Source of the DNA: Streblospio benedicti
Lineage: Eukaryota > Annelida > Polychaeta > Spionida > Spionidae
Length of the DNA stretch: 64,000 bases
Direction: 5' to 3'
Assembly (NCBI GenBank): GCA_019095985.1
Contig: CM032667.1
Location: 40,713,826 to 40,777,825, forward strand
In this document: positions 46,246-60,488 of the stretch, in pieces
Layout of the letters: each line of letters opens with the position of its first letter
Position numbering within the stretch: the first letter of the stretch is position 1
The notes under the pieces: generated by a model
Database searches by the model: none
Seen by the model: only the letters and a program-made list of their open reading frames with translations
Told to the model about the DNA's origin: nothing
Translations under genes and position numbers: made by a program

Positions 46246-49200
46246 TCTTTGTAAAAATCAGGTGTGTCCGTGTGAAATGGTTTAAAAACCAAAAAAAGCT
46301 TGCCTCTATACAGACATTCAATGCAAAAAGGAACAGTCCTATTGTTCCACTAAATAACGCATTTGTACTGGCCACAAATCCGTTCTATGGAGCAATGTAA
46401 TCTTTGAGAAGACAATGGATCATGATGGATTTGGCATTGTTACCAACCTTCATATTAATAGCTTATTGCCGTAATGGGAACAAACAGTGTTCTTCATCGC
46501 TCTCAGCTGATGAAGGCTTTGTCTATATTAGCACACAGCTGGAGTGATGCTGAGAGAACATGCACAGTGGGTGTTGGTGACCTTTTCAATGTGACAGCAT
46601 TTTTAAGAGATACATAGTGCTGAATTTCATTTCATGTGATCATTCTGTAAATGGTGCTTTCTGGAGCATTTAAACGCATGTTTGTCATTGGGATTTGACT
46701 GCCAATATTTATCATAATTTACTTATTATCGCGGATAAATTCTCAAAATTTTGTAACGATGGGAGGTCTTACACACTTTAGGAACGCTTATTCACGTACG
46801 CGTTTCTAATATTTGACACAAACACTGCATCATGTTAAGATTGTTTTTTTTTCCTATTGATGAGTGTGGACGGGACGCCCATATCCCAATAAAATAAAAT
46901 GAAAAGTGTTTTATCTATTTCAACGTTTGTTTCAAATAACTAAAATTTACTGTAAGTAAAGAGTAATGGTCAATAATTTTTCAAAATAAAAAAACAAACA
47001 ATCCAGAAGACAAATGTATAGGCATTGGTTCTGTGTCCCTTTAACCTCTTTCGATAGTATTCACTGGAATCATGAGCGCTTCACTGAATATGTCAAGAGA
47101 AGGCTGAACCCTTTGTGGCAAAACATAATCGCCCTATATATTAAAGCGTATGTGTCCAGCAAGCCACTGGCTGTCCCAGATAGATAGGGGCATAGAGCCA
47201 TTTATGTTCCAAACTCAACTCCAAATATAGCTCAAACCTTTCAATCAGTAACATGGCCACGGGTGCTTCTTGGAACAGATCTTTACAGATAGAAGGGTGT
47301 AGGCAGATGTACATTAGGTAATTATGGAGTGCTTTCAGTGTTTAAAGTTATGTGGGAGAGTGTCGTGTGTGTGTGTTTTTTTACACAGGAACTCACAACC
47401 TGAAAGCTATGTTTGGAAGCTACGATGCCGTGCATCCATGACGTTTATTGCTTATATGGTAATGAATCTTGTAACGCTGTTGAAGTTGATGAGACATCAG
47501 CCAAACGTCTGCATGGTTCTGTGAAAAGAAACTTTACATTTGAGCAGTAATCAGGTTAGCTTTGCCCTACTGCTGTTGTTCTGCTAAGCCATAATGAGCT
47601 GTTGTCATGCTGTGAGGCCGGCAAGCCACGTGGTTACATGCGCTGTTCTTGTTAAGCCCCAGTCTGACACTCACTGCTCTGCATCCCTGATTTACCACGG
47701 CCGTAGGAGATGAGACATTCACGAGTGGAAGGATGGTTCTACCTTTAAGAACAGGTGTGTGATGAGGCAATGTGTCAATTAACAATATGGGTACAGCACC
47801 GACTCGCTCAGAGTCAGTTCGACTTGTATAGTAATTGTTCTGGTGATTTTATCTCCTCATTGCTGTGAGTCGTCTTAAGTAGATTGACAGTGATTGACAA
47901 GCCCCAAATGGGAGGCGTATGGTTAGCTGTCTAATTCACACATGTACACGGTATATATACGCCACCAAAATGACACAATCAATTATTAATATGTAAATAC
48001 ATTTCAAGTGGAAATAACTATGTTATACACAACTGTGCATACTAATAACATACGAGACAAGTGAATGTTTAACACATTATGGGCAAGACTAGCAGTAATC
48101 AAAACAAGAAACACGTATTCCCTTTAATGGCGCGCCACGAGTCGAGTAGTGTATAAGCTTTGCTTTCCCGCCATGCGGCCATTTGTACCCTGCTGAATGG
48201 TGCAGTATTTTGTAATCACGGGAAGTAGTGCTGATGGCTGGTTCGCGTGCGCCAGCCAATCAAGTCACGCGGTGGGATGGCACGTAGATGGTGTCAGTCC
48301 GTGGCAAGGACGATGTGTCTTCATACAGCCGACAGCCAGCAAGCAAGCATGCGGTCCTGTGTGTCTTTGTAGAATCAGAGAGCAGCGATGGGTACCCGAG
48401 TTTAACCCCTTTGAAGCCGGTTCGTCATTGATGCCAGCTATTGCAAGATAGAATTTAAAACCAACTAAACAAGGTTACATTTACAAAGATCTGAGTCTTG
48501 ATTTAGTCCAAAAAGGTTAAATTTACAAAGCTATGTGAGTTGATTTAGCAGAACGCAGTGACATGATCAGGACGAAAGCGATGTGAATAGATTTATAGTA
48601 TTATTGGAAATTTAGAAGCTAGAGTAGGCTACAACACTTTAGAATATTCCGCTAGAAGTTATCAGCATACGCATACACATATGTTTTAGTGGGTAGGATA
48701 AAACATAAAAATAACCCTAGTTTATGACTTATATACCCAACGAATAATATTCTTTCGAATAGCGCCAATAGTAGTACTCCTATTTGCAATATTATGCTGG
48801 CATTGCAGTGTTATCACCAATCCTCCATCTAAAGCCAACTTGCTCCCACTGTCTGTCTATCTATCTACTCTGAGATAGACTTTATGACCTCCCGCCCATA
48901 CCATATTGCGCCGCTCTGATGTTATCAAACACAGTGAATGCGGCCCAAACTGGGGGCATGCTCGCATGGGCACGATAGTGGTGGATGGTGGTGGATAAGC
49001 ATTCTGCTTCTAATTGGCCAATAACTTCAAAATAAAAGTAGTAATCTGATCTGCTGTGGCAGTGTATTAGCCCTAGAAGATATATTGCAATTCTCACTTG
49101 CTCTTTACGCACAAATGTGTTGGTTTAGATGTGAGTGCAAAGAATAGCTACAATGGTCTTTTGAAACATCGTAAGATAGGCACACAGTGGGGATCACTGA

Positions 49201-49335
49201 GATAGGCATCACACCAGCCTTTTTCTCTGCCATATCCATCACCCTAACCTCCATATCTGGGCCGCAGGGCAGAGCTTATCATCGACAGATGGCGGGTTAG
49301 AGAAGAAAACAAGGCTTTTGAGGTAACTATTGGTA

Positions 49336-49500
49336 CAGTGAAACCTCTTTATTAGGCACACCATACGAATCTTGGTATCTCCATTTAATTATAAATGTGT
49401 CTCCGCTAGTGCAATATACTCAGTAAAATTTTATATAGACATCAGGAAAAATGAAAAGTTAGTATGTCCTCAAATTGCGTGGTGTCCTTATAATTTCATA
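49336..49500. mobile_element. Pogo/Tigger-like MITE, left part
   Basis: CAGTGAAACCTCTTTATTAG follows TA at 49334-49335, and GGTATCTCC and GGTGTCCTTATAA units follow. The right end was not identified. Confidence 0.5.
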
Positions 49501-51705
49501 CTCACTGTTACTAAACATGGTTTTCTAATGGGGGCACTTCAAGTCTTCCATAGTGAGGATACTATCCTGTACACGCACACGAGTAGACTTTTCCTGTGTA
49601 GGAATGATTTGATGTACCCAGAGTCTGTGATCTCAGAATTGTGAGTAATCGTGCACATTCCTATCACAGATGTAGAGTCGGTAACCCAAGATCATATCGC
49701 GTCTCCATGGGAACGTGATGCGCGTGTAGCTGCTTTTGGAAAAGGCTGAACATGACATCATGTCCGCATCGCAGGAAAAGTACATTGTAATATTAATAGA
49801 AATATATTTACTGAAAATCATAATGCAAAATAGAACGTCTCTATGAAGCCAACCTGGGTGCTGGTCTCAGACAATAGATTCATGGTATCTGTGAACCCCT
49901 ATGCTACATATCCAATCAACAGAACTATGAAGCAATAGATTGTTTTTATCGAGGAATTTGGTGGTTTCTGCTAAATGTCTTTGGGCATGTACTGCGTATA
50001 AAATGGTTATAACAGATAGAGGGGGTCTTGATAGTGTACTTCTAGTAATGATGAATGACGTGAAGGTAACAGGAGAGGTGATCCCATGGATCTTCTATTG
50101 TGGTGAGTAGGCACCGCTGTAACTGTTCTCTCAATTTCAGAAGTTACCATTTCGTTCTGAAAAATCTATAGTGGATGAAACATCTTGCTGCATTTGTCCT
50201 ATTGATAGACTCAGCAATTGTAATCTACATTAACAATTCATAGTTTGATAAAGATAGTGTTCAGCACAATCCGCGGGCACCATCATACCTAATGTCCATT
50301 AAAACAATGCATTACAAAGCCGTAGTTTTAAAAAGAACATTATATGCCATGTATTTGTATTACAAAGTATCCATAACACACCCTCAGAAAGGTTATTGCT
50401 TCATGCTGCTGTGCTGTGTTGTTTTCATCTTTGAGCATTAAACCCGCGAGACATTGATGCTGTGTAATCAAAGACTGCTTTGTAAAGCTCGTTCAAGGCA
50501 ACATGTGGCTGGATATGATGATCATTAGCAAGAGCGTGCATTCCATCTTTCAGCAGGCAATGACTAGCTCGGATGATAATTTTAAATACTGTTTACAATA
50601 AACAGCCAAAACCCTTTTAAGACCATTTATCAATTTGTTTGGAGTTAATCATCTGACTACAGTGAACCAGCACCAAGCGAACGGCTCTCTGTTGAGATTG
50701 CGTGAACCACAGTCCCACATGTTGTCTTGGAAGAGAGTATCTATGTCAACTGTATTGACAATAGGACCCGACTGGCTGGCTTCCTGTGAGCGGCACTCCT
50801 GCCATCTATAGGCTCCATTAAAACTCTCCACCATCACCACCTGACTCCGGTAAAAGGTGCTATTATGGTATACACGTGGTCAAGGTGACCAGTGAGTGGT
50901 CAGTCCTGTAATGAAGTGTGAAGAGAGGAAGGTGGGAGATGATGCATTACGCTAATATCATAAGCTTCAATGCTAAGACACGCCTGTTTGGTTTATGTCT
51001 GTACTGAACTAATCTATATGCATATGGCCTTTCAAAAATGAGGTTTTCTCTTGCAAAAAATGATTATTCATTTTGCCATTAAAACGCCATGTGCTCATGT
51101 GCTTCATGTTTGTTTACATACGTCAGCCTTCATCAAAGTCTGTTTTTATCCATGAAGTGCCCTTGGTGGGTGATAAAAATGTATGCGTAGAGAGTGACAA
51201 CACCAGGCGAGTGAAGCTAGTCAGAACTATTTGTCATATTCAGCTGGTCATGATGAGGGTTAAATGTAGTATCCATGTCCAGCCACTTAAATATATCAAA
51301 ATGAACTGTTATTAGTTTGTCAGGACAGTGTACACTACTACTGGTATGCTTTGCACACTACAGTTCCATATGCTTCAGAGCTGCATGGATGTTTCTGATG
51401 AATTAATTGTCCTTAAGCTAAATATTGCAGTAGTTTTATACTCATTTAAACTCGTTGCTTTTTGTTGCTGCTGTTGCTTTTGTGGCTGATATTTTAACCC
51501 AATTTTTTAATGACCTAATGATTACCTATAAACACCCGTTACTTGGACTTGTTAACATACAAAAATAGTTTATTACATCAATTTAGACGTAAAAAAGAGG
51601 AAGTTACTTTACAAGCCACATGCTACAATATCGATAAAGTGTCACGCCTCTATATTTTAGATACCTAACAGTAACTTTTTAACAGTCATGTATATGCAAG
51701 CATAA

Positions 51706-52489
51706 GCGCCCATTCAGTATTTATGACACACTGCGGTTGGAGGATTTTCCAAATGTGACTATTGATGAGATAATACCCCCGCCCCTCATATCTCTATGAA
51801 AAATTGGTACCCCCTCTCAATTTAACAATTTAATGTGATAACAATTGATGACCCCCTAAGGGACCATTCAGTATTTATGACATGGTGGGGTAGGAGGATT
51901 TTAGGACGGGCCATGAACTTTTGTCACAATGTTTGGATGGGGGGGGGGGGCTATCAATTTTTTCACACACTTTGAGGGGGGGGGGCTATCAATTTTTTCA
52001 CATAAAATTTACCCCTATTTTTTTAGAGATTCTGTACTAAAATTTACTGTTTTTTATATTATAGATTTCCATCAAATAGGATTTTAGTTAACCGACAATG
52101 AATGCATTAACTGTTGGGGGTCGGGTGGGTGGGGGTGGGGGGTCATCAATTTTTGTCACATGAAATTGAGCGGGGTTACCAATTTTTTCACAGAGGTTTG
52201 AGGGGGGGGCTATTAATTTTTTCACTGCAAATCCTCCTACCCCACCCTGTCACAAATTCTGAATGGTCCCTAACAGTTAATACAATCATTGCCAGTTAAC
52301 GAATTGGAGAATCCTATTTAATATTTAAAAAAAACAGAATTTTTTTACCGAATCTCTTAAAAATAGGGGCAAATGTTATGTGAAAAAATGATGGCCCTCC
52401 TCACAAGTGTGCGAAAAAACATCAAATGTTCATGGACCCCCACCCTAAAACCCTCCTGCCCCATTCTGTCATAAACACTAATTGGTCCC
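51706..52489. mobile_element. Outer PIF/Harbinger-like MITE, interrupted by an inner copy
   Basis: The left end GCGCCCATTCAGTATTTATG follows TAA (51703-51705). The right end TAATTGGTCCC precedes TAA (52490-52492). The outer sequence resumes at 52274 after the inner element. A 3-bp TAA target duplication with inverted termini fits the PIF/Harbinger habit of TWA targets. No transposase is present. Confidence 0.7.
51860..52270. mobile_element. Inner PIF/Harbinger-like MITE with TAA duplication
   Basis: The left end is GGGACCATTCAGTATTTATG and the right end GAATGGTCCC, flanked by TAA at 51857-51859 and 52271-52273. The interior has G-rich blocks and repeated CTATCAATTTTTTCAC. It lies inside an older copy of the same family. 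Confidence 0.8.
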
Positions 52490-54290
52490 TAACCCCTCTC
52501 TTAGAGCACTCGCGGGATGACATCATGTGTGAACTTGTCATGAAGGATCGTAATTCAGATGGTCTGTTCTGACCCTGAGAGATGGTGTAACAGAAGAGAT
52601 GGTCTCTTTATAGAATTAAACCTTCTAACCGTAGAACTTGATGAACAATTCGTCTTCACTGCCGCTGTAACTGCTTTTGGATTCAGTATGTTCACAAATG
52701 AAGCTGACATTTGGAAAGTCGATTGATCAATTTAAAATGGTGATAAAAATAATGCAGGTTACACATGTTACATAGACGTTATGACCTTAAAGTCCCCACG
52801 AGTAAATGATTGTGTCCAAACAAAGCACTAAACTGTGAACTGAATTCCACCTGGTGCACATAATAATATGAGGACCCAATGGGAGAAATGGTAATATTTA
52901 CTATTATTAGGGAGACATGGCCTTGTTGACCTGATGTTGTTTGATGAGTAGATTGAGTGGGCAAGGTTACAGATGGTGTGACTCGAACATATTGCAGACC
53001 TAAAATACTGCATTTTACAATATGTGTCACCCCTTCTAATATTACTAATAGTATCCTTTTTAAATTTTGCACACACATATGGTAGACAGGGGCAAACGGC
53101 CCATGTTAAGCAGGAATTGGTCTAATTTCTCTCCAAGCAAACAAAATAAAGTAACATATACAGATTTACATTGTTCAGGGTTGCTACTCACTCATCAGGA
53201 TTATGTACCATTGGTACATTTGGTAGCGGGGTGTTCAATGGCAACTGATAGCAGTTCAGCGTACACCAGTATCCCAGATGAATATTGTTGCACGCGTGGC
53301 TATTTCTTTGTGCAACAATCATGTACTATGTAAATTATCAGTATTTTAAGTGTGACTAGCACGGAACTGGTTATTTTTCCCGGGGTACAATGTTGACAAT
53401 ATTTTTGACATACCATCAAAAAAAGAAGTGTGCCGTTGAGCCTGGTACAGGCAGACACAGCATGCAATTTCACCGTGACACGCTATAAGGGAGGCGACAC
53501 TCAGTTCTAGCTCGCTCTAGTCATTCAGTTCAAAGTGAGCCTAAAACCACCTCTCTGTATATATTTGTAAACACTGTTGTGGGTTTTGTCACCTTCTGTC
53601 CTCCATCCTTTGATCTCTCACTGATTTATAGCTTATCTTAATTGATATGCAGCCAAAGCATCTTGAGGAAAATGGTACTATAGTGGAACCCCATTAATCG
53701 TTAGTATGTGTACATTTTGGTTATTTTTTGATCTTAGCATTCTTTTTGTGGCTACGATTGTGACTATGCGTAGACACACCAGTACAACTGTGTGAACCGG
53801 TTTACGACCAAAATGGACTCATGTAAACAAAATTACCCACTAAAAAGTTGTTTTTACTTGGTGCAATCCACCATTTTAAGCTTGTGACACAAGACATCAC
53901 AAATACACAAATATGTGCACTGAATAACAAACTAAACACTGAAGTTTTAAATTGAAAACTGAATTCAATGACATTGCCAATACTGAGTGCATCCCGACAT
54001 GTGTACTTTGCATGCCGTGTGCATTCACGCGTGACGGATCAATAATTGACAAATGACCTGTGGAGTACTTCATTGATGAGATGGTGCCGAGTAGTAGTCC
54101 ATAAAAACATGGATGAGAGGGGTCGGTACATAGCGTATTAAATGCAAATGAATAGTTGTTGCCGATATATGTGTTTACTTCTACACCAAATACTCTGATT
54201 GTTCGCACTATACAGTTACGGCGGTCAAGTTGGCAATACATAGGAACCGGTTGGTTTCTTAAAATCCACAAATCTGTGTTATAAAGGTCT

Positions 54291-54521
54291 TTACGTGGTA
54301 CCTACACGTTAAATAGGTACAGGTCATTGTGTTGAAAGAGTGAGTGAGTGATTGTGTGAGTGATGAGCATTGTGCGCTGAATGTGCTGCCGATGCAAGTA
54401 TACGAGAACTGATCAAATGCTGATCAATAAGTGTGCCAATGACCTGGTGTAAATTGTAAAGTCATGAGAGCCATACTGGGATCAGGACTATAAACCACCA
54501 CATTTACATTTACATTTTACA
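54291..54521 (+). repeat. tRNA-derived SINE, copy C, 5' truncated
   Basis: In plus orientation it matches the body and 3' end of copies A and B, ending TATAAACCACCACATTTAC and an (ATTTAC)-type tail. The tRNA-like head is missing, as expected of incomplete reverse transcription. Confidence 0.8.
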
Positions 54522-54936
54522 CAAACCGACTTTGGTACGATTATCATTCTGGGTCACATTCAAGCTAATTGTTTGCTGGAAGTCATCAATCTGAGAGTCG
54601 CAAGAGTTCATCACCGTTTCTTACTCTGGTGCAGATTAGATATTTAGTCTACCAGTAAACCCACCAGAGAATGACAACGTCTCAATCAACACTGGCAGCT
54701 TTACAAAACTGATCCTGCTTCAATCTTTGGGACCGTCGGACACGAGCCTAACTGAACACCGTTTCATACAATAAGCGCTGGTGAATATTTGACAGACAAT
54801 GCGCAATTTAGTGTTGTCTGCCATCACATATTCATGATGACACATCTGTGTGACTTACACACTTAACACGTACACGCTGTTAGACTGGGGGCGACCGGAA
54901 CACCATTACATATTCACAATAGGCGGTTGACAAGGA

Positions 54937-55353
54937 ATGATGTACATTTTGTCACCCTCCGCAAAAGTGAAACGGTGTTCCACTTAGGGGGGGATAAATG
55001 GGGGTGTCGGTTAAGTTTTGGACATGCCACTTTTTTGTGGGTCTAATATTTTATCTCGCACACTAAAACTTTTCATATCAGAATGCCACTGTTTACTATT
55101 TAAATGTGGCATTAAAAATAGATACACAGTACATTTCACACATTAATTAATATTATGAGTTACATTCCTGATATATAATAAATATTATTGTATGGCATAT
55201 ATAAGAAATATTTTTAAAAATATTGCGAAACACTGTGTAGATATTCTTGATTATGTCACACATCTGATGTTTCCATTGGGGGGGGGGGGGCGGGGAGGGT
55301 TCAAGAAAAATGAGAACACTGTTCCATTGCGAACGTGACAAAATGTACATCAT
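54937..55353. mobile_element. Non-autonomous DNA transposon with about 45-bp inverted termini
   Basis: The left end ATGATGTACATTTTGTCAC is the exact reverse complement of GTGACAAAATGTACATCAT at the right end. Similarity continues inward for about 25 more bases (GTGTTC blocks). G-runs lie near both ends. There is no coding capacity, and the target duplication is unclear. Confidence 0.75.
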
Positions 55354-56550
55354 CTCTAAAGCGGTGACAGATACAGTGTATTAGTCACAGTGTGTTTGTC
55401 AGTGGACACTCGGCTATTGGAAAGCAATGAGTATACTTAAAAATAATCATAAATTGATATACAGTATAATCTCAAATTGTGGCCACCTACAAAAAAACAA
55501 CACATTATATAGGACCATTTTCGGCAACCCAGTGTAGATGCGCTTGAGATAATATATTAGATGGCCGTAATGGTGTGATTCTAATGTAGTGACTATTGCA
55601 ACTTAAGCTAAGGAAGAAAAAAAAAACAAGAGAAAAACAAGAGAAGCCCAAAATGGTGAACATTTACCAACACCCTATCCATAAAGTTGTTTACACCCAC
55701 TCCCATCACGAGTAAACCCACGCAGGCTAAAAAGTGTCAATATTAAGATGGCCAAATTTATAGCTTGTCACGGCGAAATTGCTAGTGGTGGCTGCCTGCA
55801 CCAGACTCACCCGCGACCTCCATCCTCTTTTCCCCATGCCCAAAATGGCCCACTTGCACTCATATCAGGGTGAAACCCCAGTAAAAGTCTGTGCTTTTTT
55901 TCACTCAAAAGTTATCATAGTCGGCCTACGGGAATCTCGCCGACGTTGTAGATGCATCCAATGTTAAAATATTGCTCTTATGTACAATTATTTTCAAGCC
56001 AGGCCACTGATTACATTATTTACATTATACATGTATCACATACGAAGTATATTTTACTAGAATAAGGATAATTTCAATATCTCATTGGTCGCTGATACCA
56101 CCAATTGGTTAAATAATCATCTACTGGACTGTTGGGACTTACGGATCCAGGTGCAATAGTAGACGTGCCTACAAGCCCCCCTTTTCCTAAAAGCCGGTGG
56201 CCGGGTTAGCAGTTTAGTGAAGTGTAACGGTGAAGAGTTCAATGTTACCTGACAAGTTTCCAATTTCACTCGTCTTGTGAGCCGCAATTTGACCAATCAC
56301 CAGGGATCGAAAATCCGGTTTCAGGTCTCAACAGCATATAGCCTAACACCCATGATTGACGTCTCTAGTACAGCACCATGTCATATCTAGGTAAACGGTG
56401 AAGGGGGATTGGTGGAAAATACCAGTTGGATGGAGCCATACGGTACAACCTCCCCGTTAAGAACACCTGAAGGGCACGGCTCAATGAATAGGAGATTTCT
56501 TTTTACAGGTTCAAGCAGGTCTATTTATGAATGTTTATGACCGCCAACAA

Positions 56551-56972
56551 CGGTCTTATTATAAAGATGGTTTTTATAGAGGTGGTCTTCATTTGAAGTC
56601 ACACTGTGATTTATCAATGATGATGCACGGAACCTATGATTGACACTAATTGATATCATACATACAAGGACTAGGTTGGTCGACCAGGTCTATTTTAAAC
56701 GAATTGTTTATATTGCACACCATGTACATTAAATCTACGGTCTTATTATAAAGGTGGTTTTGATATAGACGGTGGACTTCATTTGAAGTCATCATGACTA
56801 AAAAATCCATTTTATTTTAAAATAAATCATATGAACATTCAACATTCAAGAACCTTTTGATGCACCGTAATTGATATCATACATACAAGGACTAGTATTG
56901 GTCGACCCTAGTATTATATATTTAAACGCTATATTGATGTTATATTGCACATATACATGTACATTAGATCTA
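56551..56972 (+). repeat. Diverged tandem duplication of an approximately 190-bp unit
   Basis: Unit 1 (56551-56737) and unit 2 (56738-56972) both run from CGGTCTTATTATAAAG through CTTCATTTGAAGTCA and TTGATATCATACATACAAGG to TGTACATTA-ATCTA. Unit 2 carries about 50 extra bases of AT-rich sequence. Confidence 0.8.
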
Positions 56973-58660
56973 CAAAAATTTTTCAGGAATGATAGAATGT
57001 CATGTTGACACGATGCACTTCAAGTGCCACTAGCTCACCAACACATAGAGATGCTAGATGTTAGTTAGGCTGTCGGTGCATGTTTTAGTACACGGTGCTT
57101 ATGCATTGAATGGAATGATAATTGCATATGTGTTATATACATTGTATATGTCAATGCACCAATGATGCTATGCAGTTTATGCGCATAACTATGATTAATT
57201 CATGAATCGCCAAGGTCAAACCTAATTACCAATGTGCCACATATGGACTCCACAGCCTCTTTTGGCATAATTAATTATCATGTAACGTTTACGACATATA
57301 TGTACATGTATGCCCACACGCACGTGTATACGACAATTAAGCACACTTATCAAAATGGGTAAATATGATATACCCGGTGAGTCTAGTTATCATACATAAT
57401 GTCAGACTTCTACTCATTTGCTAAACTTATATGAATATAAATACATCATACATTATCCTATCATCGCCCATCTATTATTACAGCCTCTATTGCCAAACTT
57501 ATGTCATTAACTGGATAACACTTCAGGGGACACTAATGGATTATTAACTGGCCGGAAGTCACTTCGATTTATTGGTGAGGCGACACCTATCGCGGTGCAA
57601 CCTGATGGTTAGGACGGGCCCAGGTGGACGGGATGGTATAAAGCAGGGCTTGTCTTACAGTTGTATATATTCGCCTTTTGTTATAGACTACTTTATATTA
57701 GGGCTATTATGACCTGAATGGTCACAATAAATAAGGACATAGACACCGTCAATTTCATGGCTATCTCAATGTAGAATTATGAAGTCGTATATGTTAAAGT
57801 ACACCATGACAATAACGTTGATTTGACTTTTAAAAAAACTGATATATAAAAAGCGACAATGTAGACCTTGCCTGCACCTGGGTACAACTTATACATGCAT
57901 ATATGAAATATGCATGCAGCACCAGTAACATTCTGGAAGATATATCATCTTCAGTTCAGCGATACGTCAGTTTCAACAGCATCATAGTTATCATGTTATT
58001 GGAGAGGATTGCTACATTTCATACAACCTCCCCATCATACCGCAAAGAAATTTTATTTTCATAGGATTCTAGTGTATTCCACCTAGTATTCGCTCTTACA
58101 CAACGCGCAAAATCCATTGATCACCGTTCTGTAAAATCTGGGTCTGCCAGTGCATAGGTCTAAATACTGACATTTATGTAGGTTAACATTCACAGTCACA
58201 ACACATTCTCAATCTTCAATACTTTGCTTAGGCATACATATTTACAAAATATCTATAGCCCCTCCAAATAACTCATACCCATCAAGAGAATACAAGTTTT
58301 TTCTCCTTTCAAATATTTAGCATGCACTTGCTTCAATGCTCTCTTCTCAACAGTCTCCTTGATTTTTGGCGCTCCAGTTTCAAGAGCATTTTTCTCTGCA
58401 CGGGTTTCATAACAACCTATTTCTCGTGTTCTCAATATTCAATCAACTCATCAACAAACATTATTGAATCAGGTTCTGTTCCCAGTGAAAAAAATCTCAG
58501 TCTGTGATGATTTACATCAAATTGATTCACACGGAGTCGATTACATTTCTTCTCTTGTGCAATGCACAGCAAGAATGGGATGGGTAACTTTCACTTGAAT
58601 ACCATTATCAAGAAATCCAGATGCTACATTTTTAACAATGAAGTGTTGCTTTAACCACTA

Positions 58661-58833
58661 CAGCAGAACCAACATTCAGGATCACCTCGACAAAGAGACC
58701 ACTACTATTATGATAAGACCAAGTATTCAAGCTTTCAAATTTTGACTATTGTGAACCTTTATGCAGAGACCACGCCATCATTGAGACCACTTGAATGTTG
58801 ACCCTGTATGGTCTTAATGTAGAGGTTCATGTG
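58661..58833. mobile_element. Pogo/Tigger-like MITE
   Basis: CAGCAGAACCAACATTCAGG follows TA, and the right end carries GTAGAGGTTC. The body repeats GAGACCAC units five or more times. Confidence 0.65.
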
Positions 58834-59374
58834 TTTGCATATTCTTTTGTAGCAGTAATGTGGGGAAATGATAAAACTGCATAAGCTAAAAGTCACCTCA
58901 TTACGCAGGTTTCTCAGAATCTTCTGTTTGTGCATGAGATCAATTTGTTGCTGTTAGATCTGAAAAATCTTTTGTTTGGCTCAGAAAACACACTTATGAA
59001 GACAAAATGTATGATAACAGCAGTTGTCATATTGATTGGTCAGTATTGTCACACTAATATTTTTGGAAGAAGTACTACAGTAGAGCCTGCAGGTAAGAGC
59101 ATCTATTGAGTATCAGTGCCTTCACTACCATCCTCTTCACATACCATAGGTTGCAATCATAAACAGTGTGTACTATTCGACAAAATTGCCCTTTGTGGCT
59201 GACTACCCAGTGTGTTCGGGAAGGCTAATAAGTGTAAAGAATGCAAACTAAACAAGCAAAGAAGAAAAACAACACCAAACACCATCGTCATAATCTGCTG
59301 CACTTGCTCTGACCTATCGGGATTTCTCCTACAACTACGTAGAGCCTCTCTGCTTGTAGCGTCATTACCGTCAA

Positions 59375-59543
59375 CAGTATAACCTCCACTTAAGGCCATC
59401 TGCATAAAAATGATCACTTCTCGCGGTCCTAAAGCTACATACATAGGATAAAAAAACATGAGTCTCCATGAATTGACCGCCTGTCTATTAAGACCACCTA
59501 AGGTTACTCCATCAGCTGGTACTTATAGAGAGGTTATGCGTCT
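59375..59543. mobile_element. Pogo/Tigger-like MITE
   Basis: The left end is CAGTATAACCTCCACTTAAG and the right end AGAGAGGTTATGCGTCTG. Internal TTAAGACCACC unit. The right boundary is approximate. Confidence 0.55.
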
Positions 59544-59875
59544 GAATACCGGTATTGTATTTTTAGCTCTATTTTATCTTGTCCTGTCAGGGGCTTTGGC
59601 TTGGGGAGCTTCTTTTTTCAGGGTTGATTACTGTGTCCTGATACCCCCGCACACCCACCCACCGCCCCAAACGCTTTCATATGTTTTGTCAAATCTTTTA
59701 GACAGACTAACTGATACTATTTCAGGTCATCTACTCCATTAACCATCCTATCAGCTATCATGACTGAACCATTTGTTCAAAATGATGCAACCTGCCATTC
59801 CATTTGACAAGTATACATGTGCAAGTAAAACAGGACTGTCAAATCAAACACGTATCAGATGGTGTGCGCATGCAA

Positions 59876-59950
59876 CATATAACCTCTCTATAAGGACCAC
59901 CTCCAAGTGGTATGACTGAACGTGTGGTACCTGTGCGGAGGTTCATAATG
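59876..59950. mobile_element. Short pogo/Tigger-like MITE
   Basis: CATATAACCTCTCTATAAGG opens the copy and GCGGAGGTTCATAATG followed by TA closes it, making it about 75 bp. Confidence 0.5.
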
Positions 59951-60311
59951 TATTCATCTGAAGGCTTAGCACCCCAACAAATGCGTGGTGTCATTCACAA
60001 AATGTAGAAGTTGTCTATTATAGAGACAGTCTTACTTGGATCGTCTGCTGTACAGAACTACTCATCGTTTTGAGTGCAGTGAGTGTTTTTTACTTTCCCC
60101 AAATATCGTTCAGATGTCTGCTCCCCTATAGTTATATCGTCTGGCCGGTCTCACTTCAAGCACAGCTTTCCTCTGTTGATTCAATTTGACGTATGAAGAT
60201 TCACACTCCATTGAGCAATCACTGCCTTTGCACCGGGAGTTTTTTCATGCTCAACTCTGATGTGGTTTCGTAACATTCTATCATTGCATAACAGAGCGTG
60301 CTTTTTTGATG

Positions 60312-60488
60312 CAGCAGAACCACTAATAAGCACGAGCTCTTCAAGTAGACCACCTCTTAAATAAGATGATTTAGCATGGTCAAAAATCTCTATTAAGAGA
60401 CCATGTCGAGCCTTGATAAGAAGACCACCTCTCTACTGAAACCACTTGAGAACAGTCACTGAGTAGTCTTGATAGTGACGTTCTATTG
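60312..60488. mobile_element. Pogo/Tigger-like MITE
   Basis: CAGCAGAACCACTAATAAGC opens it and GACGTTCTATTG plus TA closes it. Inside are several AGACCACCTCT units in one orientation. Confidence 0.65.
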
